DNA from: Glandiceps talaboti
Lineage: Eukaryota; Hemichordata; Enteropneusta; Spengelidae
Direction of reading: 5' to 3'
Length of the DNA stretch: 64,000 bases
Assembly: GCF_964340395.1 (NCBI RefSeq)
Contig: NC_135565.1
Coordinates: 16,809,709-16,873,708 of the forward strand
Part shown: piece after piece, positions 1-11,738 of the stretch
Layout: every line of letters begins with the position of its first letter
How positions within the stretch are numbered: the first letter of the stretch is position 1
Notes under the pieces: generated by a model
Told to the model about the DNA's origin: nothing
What the model saw: only the letters and a program-made list of their open reading frames with translations
Database searches by the model: none
Made by a program: the position numbers and the translations under genes

Positions 1-432
1 CTGACAACAAATTAAATGTTAAAATACCCAAATGAAAACAGATACATTTTGTCAATAATGTGTATATATGACTAATGCTGAAATCCCAGACTAAATTAAA
101 CATAAATTAACACTCATTGTGATGAAATCGAAAGCAATGGTCACAATCTTTGAACCACTCGCTTTGATATTGTCATTATCTTTGGGGACATTTGGCGTTT
201 CAATATGTGTTAGACTACAAACCTGCTACATATTACTTGTCATCTTTACTTCACGTTATGGAGCCATCAGTAATTACAAGGGGGGGGGGAGGAATAAGAG
301 CAGTCTGTCGCCTAGTACAATATCACCTTTCCCCGATTACACTGTCTCAAAACATACCCTCCCTTCAAATGTCTTTTCTCTCACACATGTTGAAATATTT
401 CAAAAATATTGGTTAAATTACCTTCAGAAATG
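1..432. other. No gene recognised
   Basis: AT-rich sequence before the first minisatellite. It contains a nine-base G run near 281-291. The short open frames here have no recognisable domain or splice context. Confidence 0.6.
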
Positions 433-1775
433 ACAAGGTACCGGAGTGTGATAATCAATGGTAAGAACTGTATCCCACTGCTGGCACCACGTCGGTAAGA
501 ACTGTACCCCACTACTGGCACCACGTCGGTAAGAACTGTATCTCACTACTATCCCACTACTGGCACCACGTCGGTAAGAACTGTATCCCACTACTATCCC
601 ACTACTGGCACCACGTCGGTAAGAACTGTATCCCACTACTATAACACTACTGGCACCACGTCGGTAAGAACTGTACCCAACTGCTGGCACCACGTCGGTA
701 AGAACTGTATCCCACTACTATCCCACTGCTGGCACCACGTCGGTAAGAACTGTATCCCACTACTGGCACCACGTCGGTAAGCACTGTATCCCACTACTAT
801 CCCACTACTGGCACCACGTCGGTAAGAACTGTATCCCACTACTATCCCACTACTGGCACCACGTCGGTAAGAACTGTATCCCACTACTATCCCACTACTG
901 GCACCACGTCGGTAAGATCTGTATCCCACTACTGGCACCACGTCGGTAAGAACTGTATCCCACTGCTGGCACTACATCGGTAAGAACTGTATCCCACTGC
1001 TGGCACCACGTCAGTAAGAACTGTATCCCACTGCTGGCACCACGTCAGTAAGAACTGTATCCCACTACTGGCACTACATCGGTAAGAACTGTATCCCACT
1101 ACTGGCACCACGTCGGTAAGAACTGTATCTCACTGCTGGCACCACGTCGGTAAGAACTGTATCCCACTGCTGGCACTACGTCGGTAAGAACTGTATCCAA
1201 CTGCTGGCACCACGTCGGTAAGAACTGTATCCCACTTGTGGCACCACGTCGGTAAGAGCTCTATCCCACTACTGGCGCTACGTCGGTAAGAACTGTATCC
1301 CACTACTATCCCACTACTGGCGCTACGTCGGTAAGAACTGTATCCCACTACTATCCCACTACTGGCACCACGTCGGTAAGAACTGTATCTCACTGCTGGC
1401 ACCACGTCGGTAAGAACTGTATCCCACTGCTGGCACTACGTCGGTAACAACTGTATCCAACTGCTGGCACCACGTCGGTAAGAACTGTATCCCACTTGTG
1501 GCACCACGTCGGTAAGAGCTCTATCCCACTACTGGCGCTACGTCGGTAAGAACTGTATCCCACTACTATCCCACTACTGGCACTACGTCGGTAAGAACTG
1601 TATCCCACTACTATCCCACTACTGGCACCACGTCGGTAAGAACTGTATCTCACTGCTGGCACTACGTCGGTAAGAACTGTATCCCACTGCTGGCACTACG
1701 TCGGTAACAACTGTATCCCACTATTGGCACCACGTTGGTAAGAACTGTATCCCAATGCTGGCACCACGTCGTTAA
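433..1775. repeat. Minisatellite of 34- and 45-bp units with a 260-bp higher-order period
   Basis: Head-to-tail units contain GCACCACGTCGGTAAG followed by AACTGTATCCCACT. The short unit is 34 bp; the long unit adds an 11-bp CTATCCCACTA segment and is 45 bp. From about 1121 the array shows a higher-order period: the variant AACTGTATCTCACTGCTGGC recurs at 1121, 1381 and 1641, exactly 260 bp apart, which equals five 34-bp plus two 45-bp units. Both strands are largely stop-free only because the units lack stops, so the minus-strand open frames are not taken as genes. Each unit carries CG|GTAAG, a good match to a 5' splice site on the plus strand. Confidence 0.95.
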
Positions 1776-1869
1776 TTTCAATAACATTGGCTGTTGCCAA
1801 CACAGCAAATTTGTATGACAATTCTACGATGTAATTGGCAGAGCTGAAGGCCAGATTCCCAAAGACTAC

Positions 1870-2305
1870 AGGGGTGCTCTACATTGTCTACACCGAGATC
1901 AACATCCCTACCCTGCTCTGGACATCATCGCTATATCACCACACTATTCTACATTGTCTACACCGAGATCAATATCCCTACCCTGCTCTGGACATCATCC
2001 CTATATCACCACACTATTCTACATTGTCTACACCGAGATCAACATCCCTACCCTGCTCTGGACATCATCCCTTTATCAACGCACTATTCTACATTGTCTA
2101 CACCGAGATCAACATCCCTACCCTGCTCTGGACATCATCCTTATATCACCACACTATTCTACATTGTCTACACCGAGATCAACATCCCTACCCTTCTCTG
2201 GACATCATCCCTATATCACCACACTATTCTACATTGTCTACACCGAGATCAACATCCCTACCCTTCTCTGGACATCATCCCTATATCACCACACTATTCT
2301 TTATA
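1870..2305. repeat. 70-bp tandem repeat, six copies
   Basis: The word ACATTGTCTACACCGAGATC recurs at 1881, 1951, 2021, 2091, 2161 and 2231, a strict 70-bp period. Copies differ at only a few positions, so the array is young. As 70 is not a multiple of three, the same polypeptide appears in all three plus frames, which explains the three overlapping open frames. Confidence 0.95.
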
Positions 2306-4055
2306 TGATGAAGCCTATTATCATTGTCGTTACATATATTACTTGATTCATTGCATGGATATCACCATCAATTTCACTGATACGTTCTGATGTTATGGAA
2401 CCACGATGGCAGTATGATGGAAGTGAGATGTGGCAGTTGTAGCATCATACAATTGAAAAATCAGTAAAATTGAACTCTGTCTGATTTCAGTTTCTTTAAT
2501 GTGGTCATCCCCGAGAACCGACTAGAAAAATCTGAGCTACGCCCCCCGTCTCCCCCGTCCTCCCCACTTGTAATTATTAAAGTATCCCTTATCACATTAT
2601 ATTAGAAAAACAATGGATTTAAGACACAAGTCTTTATCCATGGAGAATCAAGCATGCTAATGATGCAACATATTAAAACTCCTTAATTGATATACGTTTA
2701 CTCAATTAAAAATAATGTAATTATATTGTTCCACAGAAAGGGCAAGTTGAAAATCTTAAGAAATAAAACGGTGATTTTGGACGTTTTCACGATCGAGCAC
2801 GATAGAGCCAATGACGTAAACAGGCGTTGATGTGACTATTCACAATCAGAAAACGAAACCCTCCTCTAAAATCTGTTCGAACCGGTTTACGTACACCTGG
2901 CGTAATGAAATGTCAGGTTTTGGACGGATAGATCATTGAACACACTTGTTTCCATGATCACGACCAGGTTAAACAGACCACACTTTAGTTTACATTATAC
3001 CTCAGACTACTAACGGAATGCTTTAAGTGGTCTGACATTATACCTACTTGAAACGATTGGCGTTATATTACACACATAAAATTATAAACCCTGTTACTAG
3101 ACTGGTTACCATTGAATTCAGTTACTGTTGTAAGTTAATGTGTAACTGAGGACATGGTCAAGAAATATAATACAGTTACATTCAGACCAACTTGTCAGTC
3201 AGGCTTGTGTCGTTCATATAACTAACAAACATCGACGTGTTGAGTATATGATTTGGGCTGCGCATTTTGACCATACCATGAGCTTTCCAGTAGCCGACGT
3301 CACACTCTTTATAATAACCATTTGAGCGTGTGCTACAACCACCAACATATGGTGTAACGGACATCACTGACACGGAGCTGTTGTTCGCCGGGTGCTGCGC
3401 AGATGTTCCCGAACTTGTTCTGACTAAGACGTTTTCAACAACGCTGAGGTGACGTCATCAGCTCGTTCTTGTACCCATCACAGTATACCGAACATTACGG
3501 TAAGTCCCTTTACATAAGTTATCCTCTTAACAGTCAAGAACTGCCACCAGAACGAGTTAACATTATGTAAAATCGTCTACAAAAAGTAAAAGTAGTAAAA
3601 TATAGATTCTTCTTAAAATTACTTCTGTAAATTGTATTTAAAATGAGGAAATGAAACTGAAATACCGAGGAAACAACTATTTAACAATGGACACCTAGTC
3701 GTTTCAGATGATGATTTATTGTACGGAATGATAAAACATATAATTAACTGAGCACAAGTACGGTACCAATCGGTATTTTAAAAAATGGAGAAGAAAAGTT
3801 TTCAGTAAGTGCTCTTAGCGATCGTTATTTATCAATATTTTTGGAATGAGTGTTTCATTTCCAAATTTTAAAGCCTTACTTTCTCAAACATGTAAAACAA
3901 TCTCATACAAATTGAAACGTGCATTTAGTTAGGCCTAGTGAAAAAAATGTGTGGTTCCGATTATGCTCAATTTTAGAATAGGTGGGGTAGGTAGAGTTTT
4001 TATTTTATTTATATATATTTTTCATATGTGAGTATATAGTTCAGGTAGTTATGTT
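2306..4055. other. Low-feature DNA with a possible CRE
   Basis: No tandem repeat is seen. The region holds a palindromic CRE-type site TGACGTCA at 3450-3457 upstream of a short minus-strand frame listed separately. Positions 3935-4040 (TGTGTGGTTCCGATTATGCTC then AATAGGTGGGGTAGGTAGA) match, in reverse complement, the right end of the element at about 63369-63750, so this stretch is the end of a dispersed repeat. Confidence 0.5.
3182..3364 (-). CDS. Hypothetical 60-aa open frame downstream of a CRE-type site
   Basis: A minus-strand frame from an ATG at 3364 to a TGA at 3182 encodes about 60 residues. It is not built from repeats, and a perfect TGACGTCA lies about 90 bp upstream of the ATG. I recognise no domain; the peptide has no clear signal sequence or membrane segment. 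It could be a small first exon, a fragment, or a chance frame. No paralogue or second exon is visible in the window. Confidence 0.15.
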   Translation of the reverse strand: MSVTPYVGGCSTRSNGYYKECDVGYWKAHGMVKMRSPNHILNTSMFVSYMNDTSLTDKLV

Positions 4056-4059
4056 TTCC

Positions 4060-4610
4060 GTTGTTAGTCCCCGCCGGACGAAGTCTGTCCGTCCGTCCAG
4101 AGCCATTTCTTGGAGATGCCTGGACCGATTTTTTTCAAACTTGGTACAGGGGCAACATGCAATGGCATACATATGCATATCAATTTGTTTCACGATATGA
4201 TCCAATATGGCCGCCTAGCAGCCATTTTGTTTGCAAATTTTCCCTGTCCAAAGCCATAACTCAGACATGCTTGAACAGATCTCATTCAAAGTTGGTGTTA
4301 TAGGACAGTGTTCTATGATATACATGGGCATATCCATTTTCATCGTGATACGATCCAATATGGCTGCCTGGCAGCCATTTTGTTTGCGAATTTGTAATGT
4401 CCAAAGCCATAACTCAGACATGCTTGAACAGATCTCATTTAAAGTTGGTATTAGCACAGTGTTCTATGACATACATGTGCATATTCATTTTCGTCGTGAT
4501 ACAATCCGATATGGCTGCCTGGCAGCGGTTTTGTTGGCGCAGTTTTCATGTCCAAAGCCATAACTCAGACATGCTTGAACAGGTTACAGTGCTCGTCCTT
4601 ATGATAGTGA
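4060..4610. repeat. Degenerate ~152-bp tandem repeat
   Basis: CCAAAGCCATAACTCAGACA recurs at 4248, 4401 and 4552 (spacings 153 and 151), followed by TGCTTGAACAG. A more diverged unit precedes them from about 4060 (CTGGACCGATTTTTTTCAAA). Each unit contains an ATCCAATATGGC-like core and GGCAGCCATTTTGTT. Overlapping open frames on both strands follow from the repetition and are not genes. Confidence 0.85.
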
Positions 4611-4857
4611 ATTTACCTATTTTGTTCCGACCCAGCCAGTGAAGGTACACATATCACTGTACAGTGAGTTTGGTATACACACTGTATGGACAATAACAAG
4701 TTTCGGGACTGAAAAATCAGTAATTGTGGGTTAGAATTATTGTGTTTTGATTCAATGTCTTCTGAGGTATGATTAGGAATGTTCAGATATCAGGATTTAA
4801 ACCTCTGGTCTTACCTCGGAAAGGCTATATTTTTGCCTTGAGTAGTATTATATTATA

Positions 4858-6137
4858 TATATGGTCGGATAGGATATCGTCCAAGTTCACCCAGAGCAGC
4901 AATATTTGAAGTATTACTACTAACCCCTATTATAAACTACAAAATTTGTGATGAACTTTTTCTATGTCAGGGGAGGAGTGAGTACCCCAAATACCACTTG
5001 TATATAAAAGAATGGGTAAAATCTTACAATCAAATATACGAAATGCTATGTCAGGTTTTAAACCTCCAAGCCTATGCGGTGTTTTTTCCAGACTATGCAG
5101 TGCAGTACTTGCCTGGTCAGCGATATAATTTTGGGCTTGGTACCAAATACCTGAACTAGAAAACATCACGCCTAAATAGTTATACTTTGAAACAACTTCA
5201 AATAATTTACCGTTCCAAAACCACTTTTCGGATTTCTTTAGTGGACCACCCTTCCTAAAAACAACAATCTTAGATTTAGCTTAATTTACGGTAAGTCTCC
5301 ACCATTTACAGTAACCTGAAAGTCTATTTAGAAGTCTTTGTAACCCAATAGGGGTGCTGCTAAATAGCGCTAAATCATCTGCATACAGTAAATAAAATAA
5401 TTTTAACATATTTTCATACACAATAGTTTCAAATCCCTGATTAAGTGCATCTTCAATATTGTTTATGTAAAAACAAAATAGCAAAGGTGAGATGACGGAA
5501 GCTTGTTGTAAACCCACATTGATTATGAAAATGTATGTGGAGTTTTCACTGCCGCTTTGACTTGATTGTACATGGAATGTAGAGACTGTAAAAGTTTACC
5601 TCTGGTGCCAGCTTCGACAAGCTTATAAAACAAGGAGAAGTGATGTATCCTATCGAAAGCCTTCTCATAGTCAATAAATGCACAATAGAAACGACTTTTC
5701 AAGTGAAACACATATTTTTCAATAAGAGTACATAAGATGAATATATTATCAAGAGTACTTCTCTTTTTTCTAAAGCCACTTTGCGCCTCAATTATAATAT
5801 TGTACTTATCAAACCAAAGGGTAAGTCTATCACATAATATTTGAGTGTAGATTTTACCTATGACATCAAGTAGCATAATGCTGCGGTAATTACCCGGGGA
5901 GTCTTTACTTCCTTTCTTGAAAACAGGTGTAATCAGTCCAATCGACCACATACTAGGGAATACATCGCTATCAAGAACTTCATTGTAGAGAATATGTAAC
6001 ATATCATAAATTTCGCGAGGGGCATATTTCAAAACTCTGCAGGGATCCCATCTTGCCCTGGGGCTTTGTTGTTTTATATATATAAATAGCGACAATGGCG
6101 TTGTAGTAAAACTGAATTTGGCTGTTGCTATGGACAT
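4858..6137 (-). pseudogene. Decayed non-LTR retrotransposon (LINE) reverse transcriptase fragment
   Basis: Reading the minus strand from about 6110 down, the frame encodes RT hallmarks: a P-G-x-D-G-like segment, SIGLITPVFKKG, NYRSIMLLDVIGKIY, QSGFRKKRSTLDNI, FIDYEKAFDRI, then after a break SPLLFCFYINNI and the catalytic LLYADDLALFSS. C-terminal LINE sequence follows (YNYLGVMFSSSG, then SNTSNIAALGELGRYPIR in another frame near 4865-4920). Breaks I can see: a frameshift near 6030, a stop plus frameshift at 5518-5525, an in-frame TAA at 5281-5283, and a frameshift near 4925. The 5' part (endonuclease) is missing; the copy stops where the 31-bp minisatellite begins. The C-terminal signature suggests the CR1/Jockey-type radiation, but I cannot assign the clade. 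It is dead. Confidence 0.9.
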
Positions 6138-6169
6138 GGTCTTGTTGCTAGGGATATTTAAGGGTTGTT

Positions 6170-7930
6170 ATTCCACTTATTTTATAGACTAGAGGCTGTC
6201 ATTCCACTTATTTTATAGAGTAGAGGCTGTCATTCCACTTATTTTATAGAGTAGAAGCTGTCATTCCACTTATTTTATAGAGTAGAGGGCTGTCATTCCA
6301 CTTATTTTATAGAGTAGAGGGCTGTCATTCCACTTATTTTATAGACTAGAGGGCTGTCATTCCACTTATTGTATAGAGTAGAGGCTGTCATTCCACTTAT
6401 TTTATAGAGTAGAAGCTGTCATTCCACTTATTTTATAGAGTAGAGGGCTGTCATTCCACTTATTTTATAGAGTAGAGGGCTGTCATTCCACTTATTTTAT
6501 AGAGTAGAGGCTGTCATTCCACTTATTTTATAGAGTAGAGGCTGTCATTCCACTTATTTTATAGAGTAGAAGCTGTCATTCCACTTATTTTATAATAGAG
6601 TAGAGGGCTGTCATTCCACTTATTTTATAGACTAGAGGGCTGTCATTCCACTTATTTTATAGAGTAGAGGGCTGTCATTCCACTTATTTTATAGTGTAGA
6701 GGCTGTCATTCCACTTATTTTATAGTGTAGAGGCTGTCATTTCATTTATTGTATAGAGTAGAGGGCTGTCATTCCACTTATTGTATAGAGTAGAGGCTGT
6801 CATTGCACTTATTTTATAGAGTAGAGGCTGTCATTCCACTTATTTTATAGATTATAGGTTGTTATTCCACTTATTTTATAGTGTATAGGCTGTCATTTAA
6901 TTTACTATATAGAGTAAAGGCTGTTATTCCACTTATTTTATAGAGTAGAGGTTGTTATTGCACTTATTTTATGAAGTAGGGGCTGTTATGCAACTTATTT
7001 TATAGAGTAAATGCTGTTATTCCTCTTATTTTGCAGAGTAGGGCTGTCATTCCACATATTTTATAGACTATAGGTTGTCATTCCTCTTATTTTATAATGT
7101 AGAGGCTGTCATTTCATTTATTGTATAGAGCAGGGGCTGTCATTCCATTTATTTTATTGAGTAAGGGTTGTTATGCAACTTATTTTATAGAGTAGAAGCT
7201 GCCATTCCACTTATTTTATAGAGTAGAGGCTGTTATTGCACTTATTTTATAGAGTAAAGGCTGTCATTTCACTTATTTTATAGAGTAGAAGCTGCCATTC
7301 CACTTATTTTATAGAGTAGAGGCTGTTATTGCACTTATTTTATAGAGTAAAGGCTGTCATTTCACTTATTTTATAGAGTAGAAGCTGCCATTCCACTTAT
7401 TTTATAGAGTAGAGGCTGTTATTGCACTTATTTTATAGAGTAAAGGCTGTCATTTCACTTATTTTATAGGGTAAAGGCTGTCATTTCACTTATTTTATAG
7501 ACTATAGGTTGTTATTCCTCTTATTTTATAGTGTAGAGGCTGTCATTTCATTTATTGTATAGAGTAGAGGCTATCATAATCCACTTTTTTTATTGAGTAG
7601 GGGCTGTTATGCAACTTATTTTATAGAGTAGAAGCTGTCATTCCACTTATTTTATAGAGTAGAAGCTGTCATTCCACTTATTTTATAGAGTAGAGGCTGT
7701 CATTTCATTTAGTGTATAGAGTAGAGGCTGTCTTTCCACTTATTTTATAGCGTAGAATGCTGTCATTCCACTTGTTTTGTGGAGTAGAGGCTGTCATTCT
7801 ATTTATTATATAGAGTTTGGGCTGCCATTCCACTTATTTTATATAGAGTAGATGCTGTCACTCCAATTACTTTTATAGAGTACAGACTGTCATATTACTT
7901 TTTCATAGCGTAAATGCTGATATTCCACCT
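6170..7930. repeat. 31-bp minisatellite, array I (~57 copies)
   Basis: The unit contains GGCTGTCATTCCACTTATTT followed by TATAGAGTAGA, 31 bp, with some 32-bp variants carrying an extra G. Copies become more diverged toward 6850-7930. Between 7191 and 7460 a 93-bp (3 x 31) higher-order unit is repeated: AGTAGAAGCTGCCATTCCAC recurs at 7191, 7284 and 7377. The same satellite recurs at 27141-29806 and 37857-38560 at the head of each segmental duplication unit. Confidence 0.97.
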
Positions 7931-8465
7931 TCTCAGTAAACATAGTGTCACGGCAGTCATTCGTTTTGTGAGTTTTCCAAGTGTCGTTTGTTTTAGTGAG
8001 ACACATGTAGAGGTAGGTGACCGGTCACCTTTGGGTCAGGGCCAGTACGTTCGAAATAGTGCCGAATAACGTAATTTTACGACTACGATTGTTGAATGAA
8101 ATATTTACATTTAAATGGGGCATAGACTGTGCGTCTTTTGTGCGCTTTCGTTGTTTTAGTGCCCTGACGTTCTCGTCTCAAGCTTGCAATTCCAAGCCCA
8201 TCAACCAATCGCCATGTTCTTTTAATTCATTAAATGTATTGACAAATCTGTTAGCTTGTGATAATAAAATGCAAGTTACTTGACAAAGGAAACATTCTCT
8301 TTCACCCACTCGGGCTGAAGTCGTTAAATATTGTCAATAGATTAATGAGGTTTCAGTTGATTTAAACGTGGCATCTACTCATGCTTACGTTCGTATTTGC
8401 ATATCAATAGTTTTCCGTCTGCATAACTGTATACCGTTCGTCTGTGCTGAGGTGGAAACCCACAA
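7931..8465. repeat. Boundary module after minisatellite, copy A
   Basis: Immediately after the array the sequence reads GTCATTCGTTTTGTGAGTTTTCC and continues through GTGAGACACATGTAGAGGTA and a palindrome at 8015-8030. Close copies follow the other two 31-bp arrays (29806-29960 and 38570-38800), so this is one end of the duplicated unit. A plus-strand open frame at 8017-8283 is not preserved in the other copies and shows no domain. Confidence 0.8.
8015..8030. promoter_or_regulatory. Perfect 16-bp palindrome AGGTGACCGGTCACCT
   Basis: Perfect dyad symmetry. The TGACC/GGTCA half-sites resemble nuclear-receptor half-sites in an unusual arrangement. The same core is retained in the boundary modules at 29865-29878 (14 bp) and 38634-38649 (16 bp). 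Regulatory function is inferred, not shown. Confidence 0.4.
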
Positions 8466-11040
8466 GTAGGGCATAGACTGTGCGTCTTTTGTGTGCTTTC
8501 ATTGTGTTCGTGTCCTGACGTGACTCGAGAGAGACAAACTTCATAATGTTACATATTCACCATGTTTAACAATGTGTTTCTAAGGTAAGTTCCGACAAGA
8601 TTTTGACGGATAAGTTTCCAATATTTTCACTTTGGTAATTAAATTTTTAGACTATGGTAGACTGCGATGATTTTGACAAACAAAACTAAACATGTCACAT
8701 CATTATAGTACGGGGGTATTCACATAGTAATGGTATTGACATAGTAATGGTATGTTCACATATATGTATGGCCGCCTTTATCCCCTTTTCAACGCTTGTA
8801 GACTTTTCCCATAGATTGGACAACGTAGCTTCGAAGTTGCCAATTTTCAATTTTTTTCTTAAACTTTTGAACAACATAGTTTCCAAATGAACGATTTTCC
8901 GACACCATTTTCTGACTGAATAATTAAAATTTACATTTAAATAAGGCATAGACTGTGTGTCTTTTGTGTGCTTTCATTGTGTTCGTGTCCTGACGTGACT
9001 CGAGAGAGACAAACTTCATAATGTTACATATTCACCATGTTTAACAACGTGTTTCTAAGGTAAGTTCCGACAAGATTTTGACGGATAAGTTTCCAATATT
9101 TTAACTTTGTTGGTAATTACATTTTTTGACATGGATGAACATGTTTCACCAAAATCGAGGAGGTATTTGTACATTAGAAATTTGTACATTAGTACATTAG
9201 AATATTTTCTACGAATACAATCGATTACTGAATGTGTCTGTCTCTTGTAGAGGATGATACGGACACTATGATAGACTGTTCACATATTTGTATGGCCGCC
9301 TTGATCTCCTTTTCAACGCTTGTAGACTTTTCCCATAGTTTGGACAACGTTGCTTCGAAGTTGCCAATTTTCAAATTTTTTCTTAAACTTTTGAACAACA
9401 TAGTTTCAAAATGAACGATTTTCGGACACCATTGTCTGGCTGAATAACAGACGGGGAATACAGCTGAATGTATAGGGAAGAAATATTTTAATCGCCATCT
9501 TGGTTGCCGGGGCGTGTAGTATTTCGTAGTTTTTTTGTCTACAGACTAAATGTGACAACGTTTATATTTCCCCCATCTTATATAGTCAGGTGGCTTAACA
9601 CCAGTTTTGAGGATTATTGTTACACGCCGGATAAAAGCAGCAAATCTGATAAGGACACTATGATAGACTGCGGTGATTTTGACAGACAAAACTAAACATG
9701 TCACATCATTATAGTACGGGGGTATTCACATAGTAATGGTATGTCCACATATATGTATGGCCGCCTTGATCCCCTTTTCAACGCTTGTAGACTTTTCCCA
9801 TAGTTTGGACAACGTTGCTTCGATGTTGCCAATTTTCAATTTTTTTCTTAAACTTTTGAACAACATAGTTTCCAACTGAACGATTTCCGACACCTTTTCA
9901 TGAGACTTTTGACACCATTTTCTGGCTGAACAACAAATTAAAATTTACTTTTGAATAAGGCATAGACTGCGTCTTTTGTGTGCTTTCGTTGTGTTCGTGT
10001 CCTGACGTGACTCGAGAGAGACAAACTTCATAATGTTACATATTCACCATGTTTAACAACGTGTTTCTAAGGTACGTTCCGACAAGATTTTGACGGATAA
10101 GTTTCCAATATTTTAACTTTGTTGGTAATTACATTTTTTGACATGGATGAACATGTTTCACCAAAATCGAGGAGGTATTTGTACATTAGAAATTTGTACA
10201 TTAGTACATTAGAATATTTTCTACGAATACAATCGATTACTGAATGTGTCTGTCTCTTGTAGAGGATGATACGGACACTATGATAGACTGTTCACATATA
10301 TGTATGGCCGCCTTGATCTCCTTTTCAACGCTTGTAGACTTTTCCCTTAGTTTGGACAACGTTGCTTCGAAGTTGCCAATTTTCAAATTTTTTCTTAAAC
10401 TTTTGAACAACATAGTTTCCAAATGAACGATTTTCGGACACCATTTTCTGGCTGAATAACAGACGGGGGAATACAGCTGAATGTATAGGGAAGAAATGTA
10501 TTAATCGCCATCTTGGTTGCCGGGGCGTGTAGTATTTCGTAGTTTTTTTGTCTACAGACTAAATGTGACAACGTTTATATTTCCCCCATCTTATATAGTC
10601 AGGTGGCTTAACGCCAGTTTTGAGGATTATTGTTACACGCCGGATAAAAGCAGCAAATCTGATAAGGACACTATGATAGACTGCGGTGATTTTGACAGAC
10701 AAAACTAAACATGTCACATCATTATTGTACGGGGGTATTTACATAGTAATGGTATGTCCACATATATGTATGGCCGCCTTGATCCCCTTTTAAACGCTTG
10801 TAGACTTTTCTCATAGTTTGGACAACGTAGCTTCGAAGTTGCCAATTTTCAATTTTTTTTACACCTTTTTTACGAGACTTTTGACTTTTGACACCATTTT
10901 CTGGCTGAATAACAGACGGGGGAATACATGTATAGGGAAGAAATGTATTAATCGCCATCTTAGTTTCCGGGGCGTGTAGTATTTCGTAGTTTTTTCTTTT
11001 CCTTGTCTACAGACTAAATATGACAACGTTTATATTTCCC
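8466..11040. repeat. ~1,013-bp modules in tandem, unit A (one partial, two full copies)
   Basis: GCATAGACTGTG...TCTTTTGTGTGCTTTC recurs near 8470, 8946 and 9960, and the two full modules are about 1,013 bp apart and nearly identical. Each module contains CTAAG|GTAAGTTCCGAC, which reads as a splice donor (8585 and 9060; the third has GTACGT), and TGTCTGTCTCTTGTAG|AGG, which reads as a branch/pyrimidine/acceptor (AG at 9249-9250 and 10261-10262). On the minus strand the 3' part encodes a leucine/lysine-rich, coiled-coil-like peptide in several copies, with substitutions that do not look clearly constrained. Related modules lie at 29945-31140. This may be a transposon remnant or duplicated exon cassettes; I cannot tell. 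Confidence 0.85.
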
Positions 11041-11269
11041 CTATCTTATATGGATATAACACTTCTAGTATAGAGCATACATTGACACATTTGTAGCAGC
11101 AGGATTAGTATGGTATTTGTCTTAGGAAAACAACGATCTAAGCACTAATACGAGTCCCTGTACCTGAATGTACTTATATCTTTAGCAAACAACAGAATAC
11201 TAAAACTAGCATACTAACAATTGTAGACCAGATTTAAACTGAATGCCTCCAGTAAGGGCAAACCATAGT
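11041..11269. other. Duplicated non-coding spacer
   Basis: Unique-looking AT-rich sequence between the 1-kb modules and the LicD-like 5' flank. It aligns closely with 31141-31373 of unit B. No feature is recognised. Confidence 0.5.
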
Positions 11270-11695
11270 CTGCAAATTGTGAGTGTGTCATACGTATGTA
11301 ATTGGCCCTAGTAACCATGGCCACGCCCTTAGCAACAGTCAATTGATTTTTTCTAATTATATCAAGAGGGATGGGTAGGTAATTGAATACACATTAATTT
11401 ATTTTTAAAAAATATAAATGTCCTAAGCAATAAAACCACGCCCATAGCAACAGATAAACAATGACATGTAGTGCCAAAATAACACCGGATGATGGGAAGG
11501 TAAATGAATGGATATTGCACAATTGTATGTAGATATGCCTAACAACAAGACTGTGCCCATAGTAACATTAAATGATGGTGTATGTTGCAGACATAAGAAT
11601 GTATGCAAATGTGTCTGGCAACAAGACTACATAATCATCACAGAAAATTAAAGTGTTCTGGCAACAGTTGTGCTACAACGCCATAGGTGCTTTTA
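11270..11695. repeat. Degenerate repeat in the LicD-like 5' flank, copy A
   Basis: Three imperfect units of roughly 85 bp share CCACGCCC.TAGCAACA and GGGTAGGTAA-like blocks, then GCAAATGTGTCTGGCAACAA and TTCTGGCAACAGTTGTGCTACAACGCCAT. The same order of words, more diverged, is found at 59660-59885 inside a CAGTG-ended foldback element, so this flank probably derives from a transposon. Unit B carries the copy at 31839-32270. Confidence 0.6.
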
Positions 11696-11738
11696 TTGAC
11701 AATATACTGATAGTGACGTAATTCATATGGGTACATGA

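Noticed and set aside
424-1662. Minus-strand open frames with Tyr-Ser-Ser-Tyr-Arg-Arg repeats
   Set aside because: They follow the 34/45-bp minisatellite units; frame shifts between unit types and no start or splice context.
433-1775. CRISPR-like array
   Set aside because: No unique spacers; units are contiguous and the DNA is eukaryotic.
1835-2390. Three overlapping repeat proteins
   Set aside because: The same peptide appears in all three frames because the unit is 70 bp; a repeat artefact.
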